From Actinorugispora endophytica (GTDB taxonomy: Bacteria > Actinomycetota > Actinomycetes > Streptosporangiales > Streptosporangiaceae): 64,000 nt of DNA. Positions 8,965-19,264 of this stretch are shown here, piece by piece. Numbering within the stretch: the stretch's first letter is position 1; every line of letters begins with the position of its first letter. The notes beneath the pieces were generated by a model, which saw only the letters and a program-made list of their open reading frames with translations, did no database searches and was not told the origin of the DNA. Both the position numbers and the translations under genes were made by a program. The DNA is taken from contig NZ_SNYN01000009.1 in assembly GCF_004363075.1 (NCBI RefSeq), positions 57,010 through 121,009 of the forward strand, given 5' to 3'.

Positions 8965-9177
8965 GAAGCGCTTCCCGGATGTTCCGGGGCGAGTGAGCGC
9001 TCGTGCGGCCTCCGGCGGCCCCGGGGTCGTGCCCTCCGCACCGCGCGGACGCGTTGCCACGGGTGGAACGGCTTAATCCGGCACATCCGGGGCACACTCG
9101 CCAGGACGCGTTCAGGCCGTCGGGGCCGCGTCTCGGCCCCGGGCGGTCCAGGGCGCCCCGAACATGAGGGAACATCC

Positions 9178-10293
9178 GTGTCACTGGAATTCGAGGAGTA
9201 CCGGCTCGACGACGTGGGGACCGACCCCGCCCTCGACCCGGGCGGCCTGCTGCGGCAGGCCGCGTCGGCCGGCGCCCAGGTGCGCCAGGCCGCGTCCGCG
9301 GCTTCGGAGGCGGGGCTCTCGGCGCTCGCGGAGGAGGGGCGCCCGCGCTCCGTGGTGGTCGTGGGCACCGGTGCCGCGGCGTTCGCCGGCGAGGTCCTGG
9401 CCGTCCTGCTCGGCAACGGCTGCCCGGTCGCGGTGCACACCGTGGAGGGCTACCGGCTGCCCGGATGGGTCGGCGGCCACGACCTCGTCATCGCGGTGGC
9501 GGCCACATCCGGACAGGAGTCGGCCGGCACCGCCCGGGTGGCGGCCGAGGCGGTGCGCCGTGGCAGCCGCTTCCTGGCGGTCGGCCCGCAGGGCGGGCCG
9601 CTGGCCGGGATCGCCGAACAGGCGCGCGCCCCGTACGTGGCGCTCCCGCTGGCCGGTGAACCGCGCGCCATGCTGTGGGCGCTCGTCGTCCCGCTCCTCC
9701 TCGCCGTCGGGCGGATCGGGGTGCGCACGGTGCCGGAGGAGGACGTCGAGGCCACCGCGGTGCTCCTGGAGGACGTCGCGCACCGTTGCAGGCCCACCGC
9801 CGAGACCTTCGCCAACCCGGCCAAGAGCCTGGCCCTGTCCCTGGCCGGGACGCTGCCCATGGCCTGGGGCGCGACACCGGTGGCCGCGCTCGCGGCCCGG
9901 CGCCTGGCCTCCCAGCTCGCCGCCAACGCCCGCTACCCGGCGCTGGCCGGGAGCACCCCGGGGATCGCCTGGGACCAGACGGCGACGCTGACCGGCCCGT
10001 TGGGGGCGAGCGGCCCGCGCAGCATCTTCGACGACCCGGTCGAGGGCGGCGGCGCCCGGCTCCGGCTCGTGCTGCTCCGGGACGACCAGGCGACCTCGGA
10101 GGAGGACGCGGACCTGGCGGCGGCCGAGCGCCGCGCGGAGGAGGCGGGAGTCCCCGTGAGCGAGGTCTCCGCACAGGGTCGGGGTCCGATGGAACGGCTG
10201 GCGAGTTTGATAGCTCTAACCGATTACGCCAGTCTGTATCTCGCAGTGGCTTATGCCGCGGAACCGCTAACAAATACTCTGGTCGTGCGCTAG
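9178..10293 (+). CDS. SIS-domain protein, bifunctional phosphoglucose/phosphomannose isomerase-like
   Basis: The protein has 371 residues. The N-terminal SIS fold has the phosphosugar loop VVGTGAAAFAG near 60-70 and AATSGQESAGT near 108-118. The C-terminal half resembles the phosphoglucose/phosphomannose isomerase C-terminal domain, with the Ser-Thr-rich STPGIAWDQTAT segment. It is the syntenic counterpart of mycobacterial Rv3256c. It could supply mannose-6-phosphate to ManB, since no ordinary manA follows here. GTG 9178 has GAGGG seven bases upstream. Substrate specificity is inferred. Confidence 0.85.
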   Translation: MSLEFEEYRLDDVGTDPALDPGGLLRQAASAGAQVRQAASAASEAGLSALAEEGRPRSVVVVGTGAAAFAGEVLAVLLGNGCPVAVHTVEGYRLPGWVGGHDLVIAVAATSGQESAGTARVAAEAVRRGSRFLAVGPQGGPLAGIAEQARAPYVALPLAGEPRAMLWALVVPLLLAVGRIGVRTVPEEDVEATAVLLEDVAHRCRPTAETFANPAKSLALSLAGTLPMAWGATPVAALAARRLASQLAANARYPALAGSTPGIAWDQTATLTGPLGASGPRSIFDDPVEGGGARLRLVLLRDDQATSEEDADLAAAERRAEEAGVPVSEVSAQGRGPMERLASLIALTDYASLYLAVAYAAEPLTNTLVVR

Positions 10294-10323
10294 CGCTGCA
10301 CACGACCGTTCTGGAGGAGATCG

Positions 10324-11631
10324 ATGCCCGGTCCCGAATCGCTGCTGCCGAGCGATCCGACCTCGTTCGGCGACTACAGCGTGGTCGGACGCCTGGGGCG
10401 CGGGGGCCAGGGAATCGTCTACCTGGGTCGTGACTCCGAAGGGGACGAATACGCGGTCAAGGTGCTCAACGAGCAGTGGGCCCAAGACACCGACCTGCGT
10501 AAACGTTTCGAGAAGGAGGTCAAGGCCGCGCAGAAGGTGGCCTCCTTCTGCACCGCGGCGATCCACGAGGCCAACCTCGACGCCGAACCGCCGTACGTGG
10601 TCAGCGAGTACGTGCCGGGCCCCGACCTCCAGGAGGCGGTGTCCAAGGAGGGCCCCCGCAAGGGCGCCTCGCTGCAACGCCTGGCGGTGTCCACCGCGAC
10701 CGCGCTGGTGGCCATCCACCAGGCGGGGATCGTGCACCGCGACTTCAAGCCGGGCAACGTGCTGCTGGGCCCCGACGGCCCGAGGGTGATCGACTTCGGC
10801 ATCGCCCGGGTGACCGACAGCACGGCCACGATGACCAACTCCATCGTCGGCACCCCCTCCTACATGGCGCCCGAGCAGATCGCGGGCAAGAACATCACCG
10901 ACAAGGTGGACATCTTCGCCTGGGGCTGCGTGATCGCGTTCGCCTCCACCGGCAACGCGCCCTTCGGCGCCGACAGCGTCCCGGCGGTGGTGCACCGGGT
11001 GGTCAGCGCGCCCCCGAACATCGACGAGGTGCCCGACCAGCTGCGCGGGATCGTCGCCGACTGCCTCAACAAGGACCCCGACCAGCGGCCCAACGCGCAG
11101 CGGCTGCTGATGCGGTTGCTCGGCCACGACGAGGAGGCCGGCCGGGTCTCCACCGACCAGGTGGTCGCCGAGGGCGAGCGCATCGCCGAGCGGCCCACCG
11201 GCAGCGGCCCGCACCTGTCCCCCTACGCCCCGCCGACCCCGAGCGGCCCGCAGACCCCCTTCCCCAACAACCAGATGCGCCAGGGGATGGTCCCGCCGCC
11301 CACCGGGCCGCAGCAGGGCGGGCGCGGCGGTTACGCCCCGCCGCCTCCGCCGATGCACAACCCGAACCTCACGGGCGGCCTCCCGCCGAACATGACGAGC
11401 GGCCTGCCGCACAGCATGGGGCAGCGGCCGCCGATGACCGGCCCCAACCAGGGCTACCCGGGCAACCAGATGCGCCAGGGCCCGCCCCCGCCGGTCCAGA
11501 ACAAGCAGAACTACCCCCGCAAGCAGCCGGTGGACGACCCCGTGCTGTCGCAGGGGTGGGTGCTGCCCGCCGTGATCGTGGCCATCATCGTCCTGCTGCT
11601 GCTCCTGCTGCTGACAGCGATCTCGCAGTAG
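10324..11631 (+). CDS. tail-anchored Ser/Thr protein kinase
   Basis: The protein has 435 residues. The kinase domain (about 15-275) has an intact glycine loop GRGGQGIVYLG, catalytic Lys46, HRDFKPGN with Asp140, DFG Asp157 and GTPSYMAPEQ, and is an RD kinase predicted active. Residues 290-405 are a Pro/Gly/Gln/Asn-rich linker, and a single membrane helix (about 410-432) ends three residues before the C-terminus. There is therefore no outside sensor domain, unlike PknB. A perfect GGAGGAG lies before ATG 10324. It begins 30 bp after the SIS gene and probably shares its transcript. Targets are unknown. Confidence 0.93.
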   Translation: MPGPESLLPSDPTSFGDYSVVGRLGRGGQGIVYLGRDSEGDEYAVKVLNEQWAQDTDLRKRFEKEVKAAQKVASFCTAAIHEANLDAEPPYVVSEYVPGPDLQEAVSKEGPRKGASLQRLAVSTATALVAIHQAGIVHRDFKPGNVLLGPDGPRVIDFGIARVTDSTATMTNSIVGTPSYMAPEQIAGKNITDKVDIFAWGCVIAFASTGNAPFGADSVPAVVHRVVSAPPNIDEVPDQLRGIVADCLNKDPDQRPNAQRLLMRLLGHDEEAGRVSTDQVVAEGERIAERPTGSGPHLSPYAPPTPSGPQTPFPNNQMRQGMVPPPTGPQQGGRGGYAPPPPPMHNPNLTGGLPPNMTSGLPHSMGQRPPMTGPNQGYPGNQMRQGPPPPVQNKQNYPRKQPVDDPVLSQGWVLPAVIVAIIVLLLLLLLTAISQ

Positions 11632-11670
11632 AGCCGGGGCGGAGACCCCCGCGTTCCGACCGGCCTTCTC

Positions 11671-11732
11671 GTTGATCTTGACCTTTCCGGGGTCTCAACC
11701 GCTTCTGAGACCCCGGAAAGGTCAAGATCAAC
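11671..11732. terminator. bidirectional hairpin, repeat family A (copy 2)
   Basis: Two perfectly complementary 27-nt arms (11671-11697 and 11706-11732) flank an 8-nt loop. It lies between the convergent kinase and the 11762-13000 gene. About 40 of the arm bases are shared with the hairpin at 6124-6185, including GACCCCGGAAAGGTCAAG. Confidence 0.88.
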
Positions 11733-11761
11733 GGGGGGAGCGGCACGAAGGACGCAGGGCA

Positions 11762-13000
11762 CTAGGCCATCACCGTGGTCAACCGGCCGACGGCGCGGGA
11801 GATCACCTCGTCGGCGAGTTCCGCCACAGCGGGCCAGCGCTCGTCCGCGGTGTCGGTGGAGACGAGGGTCACGCAGTCGGTGCACCCCAGGTCCAGGACG
11901 TCCTCGGAGCCGTCGGGCGTCTCCAGGCGGGCGTCGGCGGTCACCGCGAGCACACCGGTCGACGGGGCGCCGACCTCCTGAAGGGTGAGCAGCAGCCGCA
12001 GTTCGGCGTCCGCGCTGCCGGTCTCCAGGCAGACCCACCAGGAGGCGCCGCGGACGAACAGCGCGCGTTCGGCCGCCGAGTCCATCCGGTCGCCGTGGCG
12101 TCCCTCGTCGGTGAGGTCGCCCGCCGTCACCCGCACGGTGGTGGCCGGGTCGATCTCGCGCAGCACCATCGAGAGCGTGGCGGCGCGCTGGCGCAGGCGG
12201 TCCAGCAGCCGCCGGTAGACGGCCCGGGCCAGCGCCTCGCCGCACCCGCCGGGGCCGGTCTCCCCGCCGCCCGCGGCCCAGCTCAGCTCGCCGCGCATCG
12301 CCGCGATCTCGAGTTCGACGAACAGCTCGACGATCTGGACGAGGCGCCCCTGGGGGTCGAGGCCGGGGGAGGGGGACGACAACGGCCGGTGGTCGGCGAC
12401 CAGCGGCGGGTGGTTGGCGCGCATGAGCACCAGTGAGGCCATCGCCCACGGCAGCGGGTCGTGCCGGAGCCCCGCGTCGGCACCGCCGGCCTCGCGCAGC
12501 GCGTTCTCGGAGCACAGGTAGACCAGGGCGGCCCGGATGACGGGGTGGGTCCGCGCGGCGGTGGCGGCGGCGAGGCAGTCCCCGAACCGGCCGGCGGGGA
12601 CGGTGGAGTCCACGCCGGTGAGCGAGCGTGTGAGCGTGTCCAGGTACTCGGGGGTCAGGTCCCTGCCCGCACGGCAGTCGGCGGCCATCGCCACGAGTGC
12701 GCGCTCCTCCAGGCGCAGCTCCTCGCGCAGTTCCGGGGCCAGCAGGTCGCCCGCGTCCCATCCGCGGGCCACCAGCCGGTCCGCCAGTTCGGAGGAGACC
12801 GGGGCCCGTCCGGCCAGGGCCCGCAGTTCCAGGATGTGCCGCCGGAACAGGCGCACCCGGTTGTCCGCCCACTGGTGGCCCGGACGCCGGATCTGGTGGC
12901 CTGTCCACACCTCCCGCAGCCGGTCCAGGTCGGAGAGGCGGGTCCGCACACGGGGTGGAAGGCGGTCCGGGGCGAGTTCAAGGCCACGTATCGAGTTCAC
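11762..13000 (-). CDS. hypothetical protein, possibly a degenerate Fic-like fold
   Basis: The protein has 412 residues, is mainly helical and soluble, and has no signal peptide. I do not recognise the family with confidence. The central stretch around residues 170-210 (LPWAMASLVLMRANHPPLV) is reminiscent of the helix after the Fic catalytic loop, but the HPFxxGNGR motif itself is absent, so AMPylation activity is not expected. The C-terminal 130 residues look like an alpha/beta domain. Start GTG 13000 has no clear ribosome binding site. It is divergent from nothing nearby and converges on the kinase gene. Confidence 0.7.
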   Translation of the reverse strand: MNSIRGLELAPDRLPPRVRTRLSDLDRLREVWTGHQIRRPGHQWADNRVRLFRRHILELRALAGRAPVSSELADRLVARGWDAGDLLAPELREELRLEERALVAMAADCRAGRDLTPEYLDTLTRSLTGVDSTVPAGRFGDCLAAATAARTHPVIRAALVYLCSENALREAGGADAGLRHDPLPWAMASLVLMRANHPPLVADHRPLSSPSPGLDPQGRLVQIVELFVELEIAAMRGELSWAAGGGETGPGGCGEALARAVYRRLLDRLRQRAATLSMVLREIDPATTVRVTAGDLTDEGRHGDRMDSAAERALFVRGASWWVCLETGSADAELRLLLTLQEVGAPSTGVLAVTADARLETPDGSEDVLDLGCTDCVTLVSTDTADERWPAVAELADEVISRAVGRLTTVMA

Positions 13001-13111
13001 GCAATTGACCGTAACCCGCGCGGACCCGGTGAAAACATCCCCGGGGCGATCCGATCACCCGGACCGCCGGCGGGGCCCCCTCCGCGTCCTGCCGGGCCGG
13101 GGTGAAGGGCG

Positions 13112-13486
13112 TCAGGGGGAGCGGGGGTCTCTCCTGAGAAGCCGCAGCGCCTTCTGCTGCTCGAAGTCCAGGGCGCGGGCCGGGGGAGGCGCGAGCCGGC
13201 CCAGGCGCTCGCCGTAGGCGCGCACCCGTGCCAGGGTGGCGGGCTCGGCCAGCACCCGCAGCGCGAAGGAGAGCGCCGCGGGGGTGATGTCGTAGGAGCG
13301 CTCCAGGTCGAGTCCGGCCGCCACGGTCCGCAGGTCCGCCTCGCTGAAGCGGCGGTGCCGGTGGCCGCGCCCCGTCGGCTGCTCCTTGGTCACCGGGAGA
13401 AGCCCGAGGCTCTCGCGGTAGCGCAGCATGCGCGGGGTGGTGTCGAGCCGGTCGGCCGCCGCCGAGATGGGGATGTCACGCTCCAT
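13112..13486 (-). CDS. MerR-family transcriptional regulator
   Basis: The protein has 124 residues. The N-terminal winged HTH is typical of MerR ([20 protein letters not shown], then a [11 protein letters not shown] wing), followed by a helical segment of about 50 residues. There are no cysteines for metal sensing. It is divergent from ahcY with only 107 bp between the two start codons, so it could control ahcY or itself. ATG 13486 is the first codon. The effector is unknown. Confidence 0.85.
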   Translation of the reverse strand: MERDIPISAAADRLDTTPRMLRYRESLGLLPVTKEQPTGRGHRHRRFSEADLRTVAAGLDLERSYDITPAALSFALRVLAEPATLARVRAYGERLGRLAPPPARALDFEQQKALRLLRRDPRSP

Positions 13487-13593
13487 GGGAGCGAATCTAA
13501 CAAAGCACCGTCAATTTCGCACGGACAACGGTGCCCGACCGCCCTCCGCGCCAATAGACTCGGGACGCATCCACAGGACTGGAGTTAAGACGC

Positions 13594-15030
<1,437 letters not shown>

Positions 15031-15164
15031 GCCGCCGGTGCCCCCACCCGCGTCCGCGACGTCCGCGGGCGCGTGGGACCGTTCGGGGCCGCGTCGGGGT
15101 ACGCGGGCGGCGCGCCGCCCGCGTACCCCCGGGCCGGAGCCGGCTCCCGAGGAGGACGATCCGC

Positions 15165-16433
15165 TTGTCTCTGTCTCTTCCGCGCCATGACGTCGCGGAC
15201 CTCGGCCTGCACCAGGCGGGGGCCCGCCGGGTGGAGTGGGCCGCGCGCTCCATGCCGGCGCTGCGCCGGATCTTCGAGCGGTTCGAGCGGGAGCGGCCGC
15301 TGGAGGGGCTGCGGATCGCCGCCTGCATGCACGTGACGGCCGAGACCGCCAACCTGCTGCGCGCGCTGCGGGCGGGCGGCGCCGAGGTGGCGCTGGCCGC
15401 CTCCAACCCGCTGTCCACCCAGGACGACACGGCGGCCGCGCTGGTCGCCGAGTACGGCGTGATGGTGCACGCCCGCTCCGGCATGGACCCCGCCACCTAC
15501 GCCAGGAACCTCGCCACGGTGCTGGAGTGCCGCCCGCACCTGCTCCTCGACGACGGCTGCGACCTGGTCAACCTCGCCCACCTGGAGCGCCCCGAACTGC
15601 TGGCCGAGACCGTGGGCGGCTGCGAGCAGACCACGACCGGCGTGATCCGGCTGCGCCAGATGAGCGCCGAGGGCATGCTCAGGGTGCCGATGGTCGCGGT
15701 CAACGACACCGCCACCAAGCGAATGTTCGACAACCGCTACGGTACCGGGCAGTCCACCATCGACGGCATCATGCGCGCCACCAACGCGCTGCTGGCCGGG
15801 CGGACCGTGGTCGTGGCGGGCTTCGGGTACTGCGGCCGGGGTCTGGCCGAGCGGGCCCGGGGCATGGGCGCCCGCGTCGTCGTCACCGAGGTCGACCCGG
15901 TCAAGGCCCTGGACGCGGCCATGCAGGGCTACACGGTCCTGCCGATGGCCGAGGCCGCGCCGGTCGGGGACGTGTTCGTGACCGTCACCGGGAACCGGGA
16001 CGTGATCCGCGCCGAGCACCTGGCCGTGCTCAAGGACGGGGCGGTGCTGGCGAACTCCGGCCACTTCGACGTCGAGATCGACCTGCCCGCCCTGGAGTCC
16101 CTCGCGGTGGACGTGCGCCGCGAGGTGCGCCCGCAGGCGGACGAGTACGTGCTGGAGGACGGCCGGCGCCTCGTCCTGCTGGCGGAGGGCCGCCTGGTGA
16201 ACCTCGGCGCGGCGGAGGGCCACCCGGCCGCCGTCATGGACATGTCCTTCGCGGTCCAGGCCCTCACCGTCGCCTGGCTCGCCGGGAACCACGCGGACCT
16301 GGCGCCCGGCGTCGTCGAGGTCCCCGCCGAGATCGACACCGAAGTGGCCCGCCTGGAGCTGCGCGCCCTGGGCGTGCGCATCGACGACCTGACCCCGGCC
16401 CAGGAGGACTACCTGAGCTCCTGGCGGGCCTAG
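15165..16433 (+). CDS. second, archaeal-type adenosylhomocysteinase-like protein
   Basis: The protein has 422 residues and is a paralogue of the preceding gene in the short form typical of archaea and Thermotoga. It lacks the insertion of roughly 45 residues and ends in YLSSWRA instead of the K...Y tail. Key residues appear kept: [40 protein letters not shown], the NAD loop GFGYCGRG from residue 219 and GHFDVEID. It may hydrolyse SAH, S-inosylhomocysteine as described for Methanocaldococcus, or a related nucleoside thioether. TTG 15165 is chosen because AGGAGGA (15150-15156) lies eight bases before it; no better codon fits. It begins 135 bp after ahcY. Confidence 0.88.
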   Translation: MSLSLPRHDVADLGLHQAGARRVEWAARSMPALRRIFERFERERPLEGLRIAACMHVTAETANLLRALRAGGAEVALAASNPLSTQDDTAAALVAEYGVMVHARSGMDPATYARNLATVLECRPHLLLDDGCDLVNLAHLERPELLAETVGGCEQTTTGVIRLRQMSAEGMLRVPMVAVNDTATKRMFDNRYGTGQSTIDGIMRATNALLAGRTVVVAGFGYCGRGLAERARGMGARVVVTEVDPVKALDAAMQGYTVLPMAEAAPVGDVFVTVTGNRDVIRAEHLAVLKDGAVLANSGHFDVEIDLPALESLAVDVRREVRPQADEYVLEDGRRLVLLAEGRLVNLGAAEGHPAAVMDMSFAVQALTVAWLAGNHADLAPGVVEVPAEIDTEVARLELRALGVRIDDLTPAQEDYLSSWRA

Positions 16434-16461
16434 CGTCCCGCATCCGGGGTCCGGTGCCCGC

Positions 16462-16679
16462 CTTCCCGCTGGTCGTGGGGGGGGGGGGGGGGGGCCGGCC
16501 CGGGGGGCGCCGCCAAAGCACCCCCCACCCGGGGGGCCCCGCGGGGAGGGGGGGGGGGGGGGGGGGGGGCCGGGGGCCCCCCCCCGGGGGGGCGGGCGCC
16601 CCCCGGCCGGGGGGGGGGGGGGGTGGGCGCCCCCCCCCCCCCCGCCCCCCCCCCCCCCCCCCCACGACCAGCGGGAAGA
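16462..16679. other. hairpin with G/C homopolymer core, probable assembly artefact
   Basis: Outer arms CTTCCCGCTGGTCGTGGGG (from 16462) and their reverse complement (to 16679) enclose about 180 bases that are almost pure G and C runs: G18 at 16477-16494, G22 at 16548-16569, G15 at 16609-16623, C14 at 16630-16643 and C19 at 16645-16663. The element lies between convergent genes, where other hairpins in this window serve as terminators. The runs look like dark-cycle poly-G reads into a strong hairpin rather than genuine sequence. Confidence 0.75.
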
Positions 16680-16705
16680 CCGCGGGGAAACGGCGGCGGG
16701 GATGG

Positions 16706-17494
16706 TCAGGCCCGGTTCTCCCGCTGCTGGGCGAGCCTCGCCTCCTCGCGGCGGCGGCGCTCGGCCAGGACCGCGGCGAGGTACTCCGGCGGGCTGGCCT
16801 GCGGGGGCGGGGGCGGGGCCACGTACCGGGTGACGGTGTCGGCCAGGCGGACGCCCATCTCGTAGCGGGTCTGCTCGTTGAGCTCGGTGTAGCGGGTCAG
16901 GTACTGGTGGGCCATCGTCGCGGTCTCGGCGGGCAGCCGGGACAGCTCGGCGTTCCGTGCCCATCCGGCCATCGCGGGCGGCATCTCCACGAGCGTGCCC
17001 GGTCGGCGGCCGGTGCGCTCCTGCACGACCACGGTCCCCGCCAGGAAGTCGCCGACGCGGCGGCCCTCGCGGTTCAGCAGCGAACTGATCAGGGCGATCA
17101 CGCCGCTGGCCAGCCAGATCTCCACGACCCCGGTCAGCGCCCGGGCGAGGGCCTGGCGGAACCGGACCGGGGAGCCGTCGCGGCCCACCACCCGCAGCCC
17201 CATCGCGAGCTTGCCGAGGGAGCGGCCCCGGGTGAACGTCTCGAAGGCCACCGGGTAGCCCACGAGGATCAGCACGGTGAGCAGCAGCTGGATGGCGGCG
17301 GTCAGCGCCAGGTCGACGCCCTCGGACACCCGCAGGACCACGACGGTGGCCGCGATCAGGGAGACGAACTGCACCGTGACGTCGAGGAAGATCGCCACCA
17401 TGCGGCTGGCGAACCCGGCCGGGTGCAGGTCGAGGACGACCGCGTCCCCGGTCACCAGCCGGGACTGCCCGTAGTTCGCGTCGCCGTTCGACAC
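16706..17494 (-). CDS. RDD family membrane protein
   Basis: The protein has 262 residues. The N-terminal RDD domain (about 20-165) has three to four membrane segments and the signature Arg/Asp positions (GFASRMVAIFLDV, then RSLGKLAMGLRVV and RRVGDFLAGTVVV). A soluble tail of about 100 residues with a poly-Pro stretch ends in a charged helix. RDD proteins are often transporters or ancillary membrane proteins of unknown substrate. GTG 17494 has GGGGGAG upstream. It is divergent from the SpoIIM-like gene, a pairing conserved in actinomycetes. Confidence 0.87.
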   Translation of the reverse strand: MSNGDANYGQSRLVTGDAVVLDLHPAGFASRMVAIFLDVTVQFVSLIAATVVVLRVSEGVDLALTAAIQLLLTVLILVGYPVAFETFTRGRSLGKLAMGLRVVGRDGSPVRFRQALARALTGVVEIWLASGVIALISSLLNREGRRVGDFLAGTVVVQERTGRRPGTLVEMPPAMAGWARNAELSRLPAETATMAHQYLTRYTELNEQTRYEMGVRLADTVTRYVAPPPPPQASPPEYLAAVLAERRRREEARLAQQRENRA

Positions 17495-17618
17495 CGTGAT
17501 CTCCCCCGTCTCACCGCACTGCTTCCGCGCGGTCCAGTCTCTCAGTCGATCAGACGAGGAAGAGCATCCGGGAGTTCCGGGCGGGCGGAACCGTCCGGGG
17601 GGTCAGTAGAGTCGGGGC

Positions 17619-18614
17619 GTGGACCTCGACCTCTTCATCGCCGAACACCGCCCCGACTGGAAGCGACTGCAGGCGCTCGTGCGCAGGCACCGCCGCCTCA
17701 CCGGTCCGGAGGTCGACGAACTCGTCGAGCTGTACCAGCGGGTCTCCACCCACCTGTCCGTGCTGCGCTCGGCGGGGCAGGACCCCGCCCTCGCGGGATG
17801 GCTGTCCGGCCTCGTGGCCCGGGCAAGGGCGGTCGTCACCGGCGCGCAGGCGGGCTCCTGGCGCGACTTCGGCCGGTTCTTCACCCGCTCCTTCCCCGCC
17901 GCCCTGTACCGGCTGCGCTGGTGGTGGCTGGCGACCATGGCGGCGAGCCTGCTGCTGTCGGTCGGCGTGGGCGTGTGGGTCGCCACGACCCCCGAGGCGC
18001 AGTCGGTCCTGGGCACCCCCGAGGACATCCGCGTCTACGTCGAGAGCAGCTTCGCCAACTACTACGTGGAGCACCCGGGGGCGTCGTTCGCCGCCCAGGT
18101 GTGGACCAACAACGCCTGGGTCGCGGCGCAGGCGATCGTCTTCGGCGTCTTCCTGTGCCTGCCCGCGGTCTACGTCATGGGGGTCAACGCCTACGGCCTG
18201 GGAGTGGCGGGCGGGGTGATGGCCGCGCACGGCAAGGCCGACGTCTTCTTCGGCCTGATCCTGCCGCACGGCCTGCTGGAGCTGACCGCCGTGTTCGTCG
18301 CGGGCGGGGTCGGCATCAAGCTCGGCTGGACCTTCCTGGCCCCCGGCCACCGCCCCCGCGCCCAGGCGATGGGCGAGGAGGTCCGCGCCGCGATGGGCGT
18401 CGCCCTGGGCCTGGTGGTGGTCCTGTTCGTCTCGGGCCTCATCGAGGGATTCGTGACCGGCTGGGTGCACGTCACCTGGCTGCGCGTCGGCATCGGCGTG
18501 GTCGCCGAGGCCCTGTTCTTCCTCTACGTCTTCACCCTGGGCCGCAAGGCCGCCCGGGAGGGCGTGACCGGTGACATCGAGGACGCCCCGCAGACGGTGG
18601 CGGTCTCCGGCTGA
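17619..18614 (+). CDS. SpoIIM-like (DUF95) integral membrane protein
   Basis: The protein has 331 residues. A soluble N-terminus of about 95 residues (MDLDLFIAEHRPDWKRL) is followed by about five membrane helices typical of the stage II sporulation protein M family, including NNAWVAAQAIVFG, LPHGLLEL and the last helix near 300. In Bacillus SpoIIM belongs to the peptidoglycan-remodelling DMP complex; in actinobacteria the homologue is linked with RDD, MoxR and DUF58 genes. TAGAGT at 17606-17611 lies seven to eight bases before GTG 17619, so the message may be leaderless. Confidence 0.86.
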   Translation: MDLDLFIAEHRPDWKRLQALVRRHRRLTGPEVDELVELYQRVSTHLSVLRSAGQDPALAGWLSGLVARARAVVTGAQAGSWRDFGRFFTRSFPAALYRLRWWWLATMAASLLLSVGVGVWVATTPEAQSVLGTPEDIRVYVESSFANYYVEHPGASFAAQVWTNNAWVAAQAIVFGVFLCLPAVYVMGVNAYGLGVAGGVMAAHGKADVFFGLILPHGLLELTAVFVAGGVGIKLGWTFLAPGHRPRAQAMGEEVRAAMGVALGLVVVLFVSGLIEGFVTGWVHVTWLRVGIGVVAEALFFLYVFTLGRKAAREGVTGDIEDAPQTVAVSG

Positions 18615-18655
18615 AGACACCGGGGAACGCTACCCGGGGTGGCAAGACCGGTTCC

Positions 18656-19189
18656 ATGAGTGTCGATGAGAAGGCCGGGGCCGGTAAGAAGAAGCACCGT
18701 GCGGGCAGAGAACGCACCGTGAAGAAGTACAGCGTCTCCCTGCCCGAAGCCCTCGCCGAGGAGATCCGCGAGCGGGTCGGCCCGGGAGAGTTCAGCGCCT
18801 ACGTGGCGGCGGCCGTCCAGCGGCAGGCGGAACCCGTCCAGGAAGACGCGAGGGCGACCGGTTATGTGCTCTCCGCGCAGAAGAGGGGCGGCCGGAATCT
18901 CTGTAGCGCGGTGACGCTGGTCGAGGCGTACCACAAGGGGATCAAGAAGGGGGCCTTCGACTACGCGCGCTCTCGTGTGGTGGTCGTTCCCGTCACCGAG
19001 GAGATCGCCACCGCCGCGCGGAACATCCTGGAGGCGGCGGACCTGAACGGTCACCAGCACGCGATCGACGCCATGGTCGCGGCCACCGCGCCGGCGCAGC
19101 CGGGGGTGCGGCTCATGCTCACCAGTGACCCCTCGGACATGTCCAGGCTCTGCGACGGCACGGTCAAGATCGTCCCTTGCTCGGAATGA
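18656..19189 (+). pseudogene. antitoxin-PIN toxin remnant fused in frame
   Basis: The ORF is 177 codons and intact, but composed of two partial proteins. Residues 1-60 resemble a ribbon-helix-helix type antitoxin (KKYSVSLPEALAEEIRERV). From about residue 68 the sequence is the C-terminal three-quarters of a PIN-domain toxin: CSAVTLVEAYH with its conserved Glu, HAIDAMVAA with its Asp, then LTSDPSDM. The first PIN strand with the leading catalytic Asp, the antitoxin's toxin-binding tail and the intergenic junction are all missing. A single internal deletion in a bicistronic antitoxin-toxin pair explains this. RNase activity is not expected. It lies beside a second broken antitoxin. Confidence 0.75.
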
Positions 19190-19193
19190 TCAT

Positions 19194-19235
19194 GGGCTTT
19201 CCGCCCTTCCCGGCCCCGAAACGGGCGGAAAGCCC
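19194..19235. repeat. dispersed palindrome, family B (copy 1)
   Basis: GGGCTTTCCGCCC (19194-19206) and GGGCGGAAAGCCC (19223-19235) are perfect 13-nt arms around a 16-nt loop containing CGGCCCCGAAAC. With flanks of about 15 bp it is nearly identical to 41748-41789. Here it lies at the end of the toxin-antitoxin remnant and may terminate transcription from both sides. Confidence 0.85.
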
Positions 19236-19264
19236 AAGACCGCCAACGGAACCCCCACGCAACG

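Noticed and set aside
13487-13593. SAH riboswitch upstream of ahcY
   Set aside because: Only 107 bp between divergent starts and no recognisable pseudoknot arrangement.
16477-16663. G-quadruplex regulatory element
   Set aside because: Runs of 15-22 G next to matching C runs in an inverted repeat are better explained as sequencing/assembly error.
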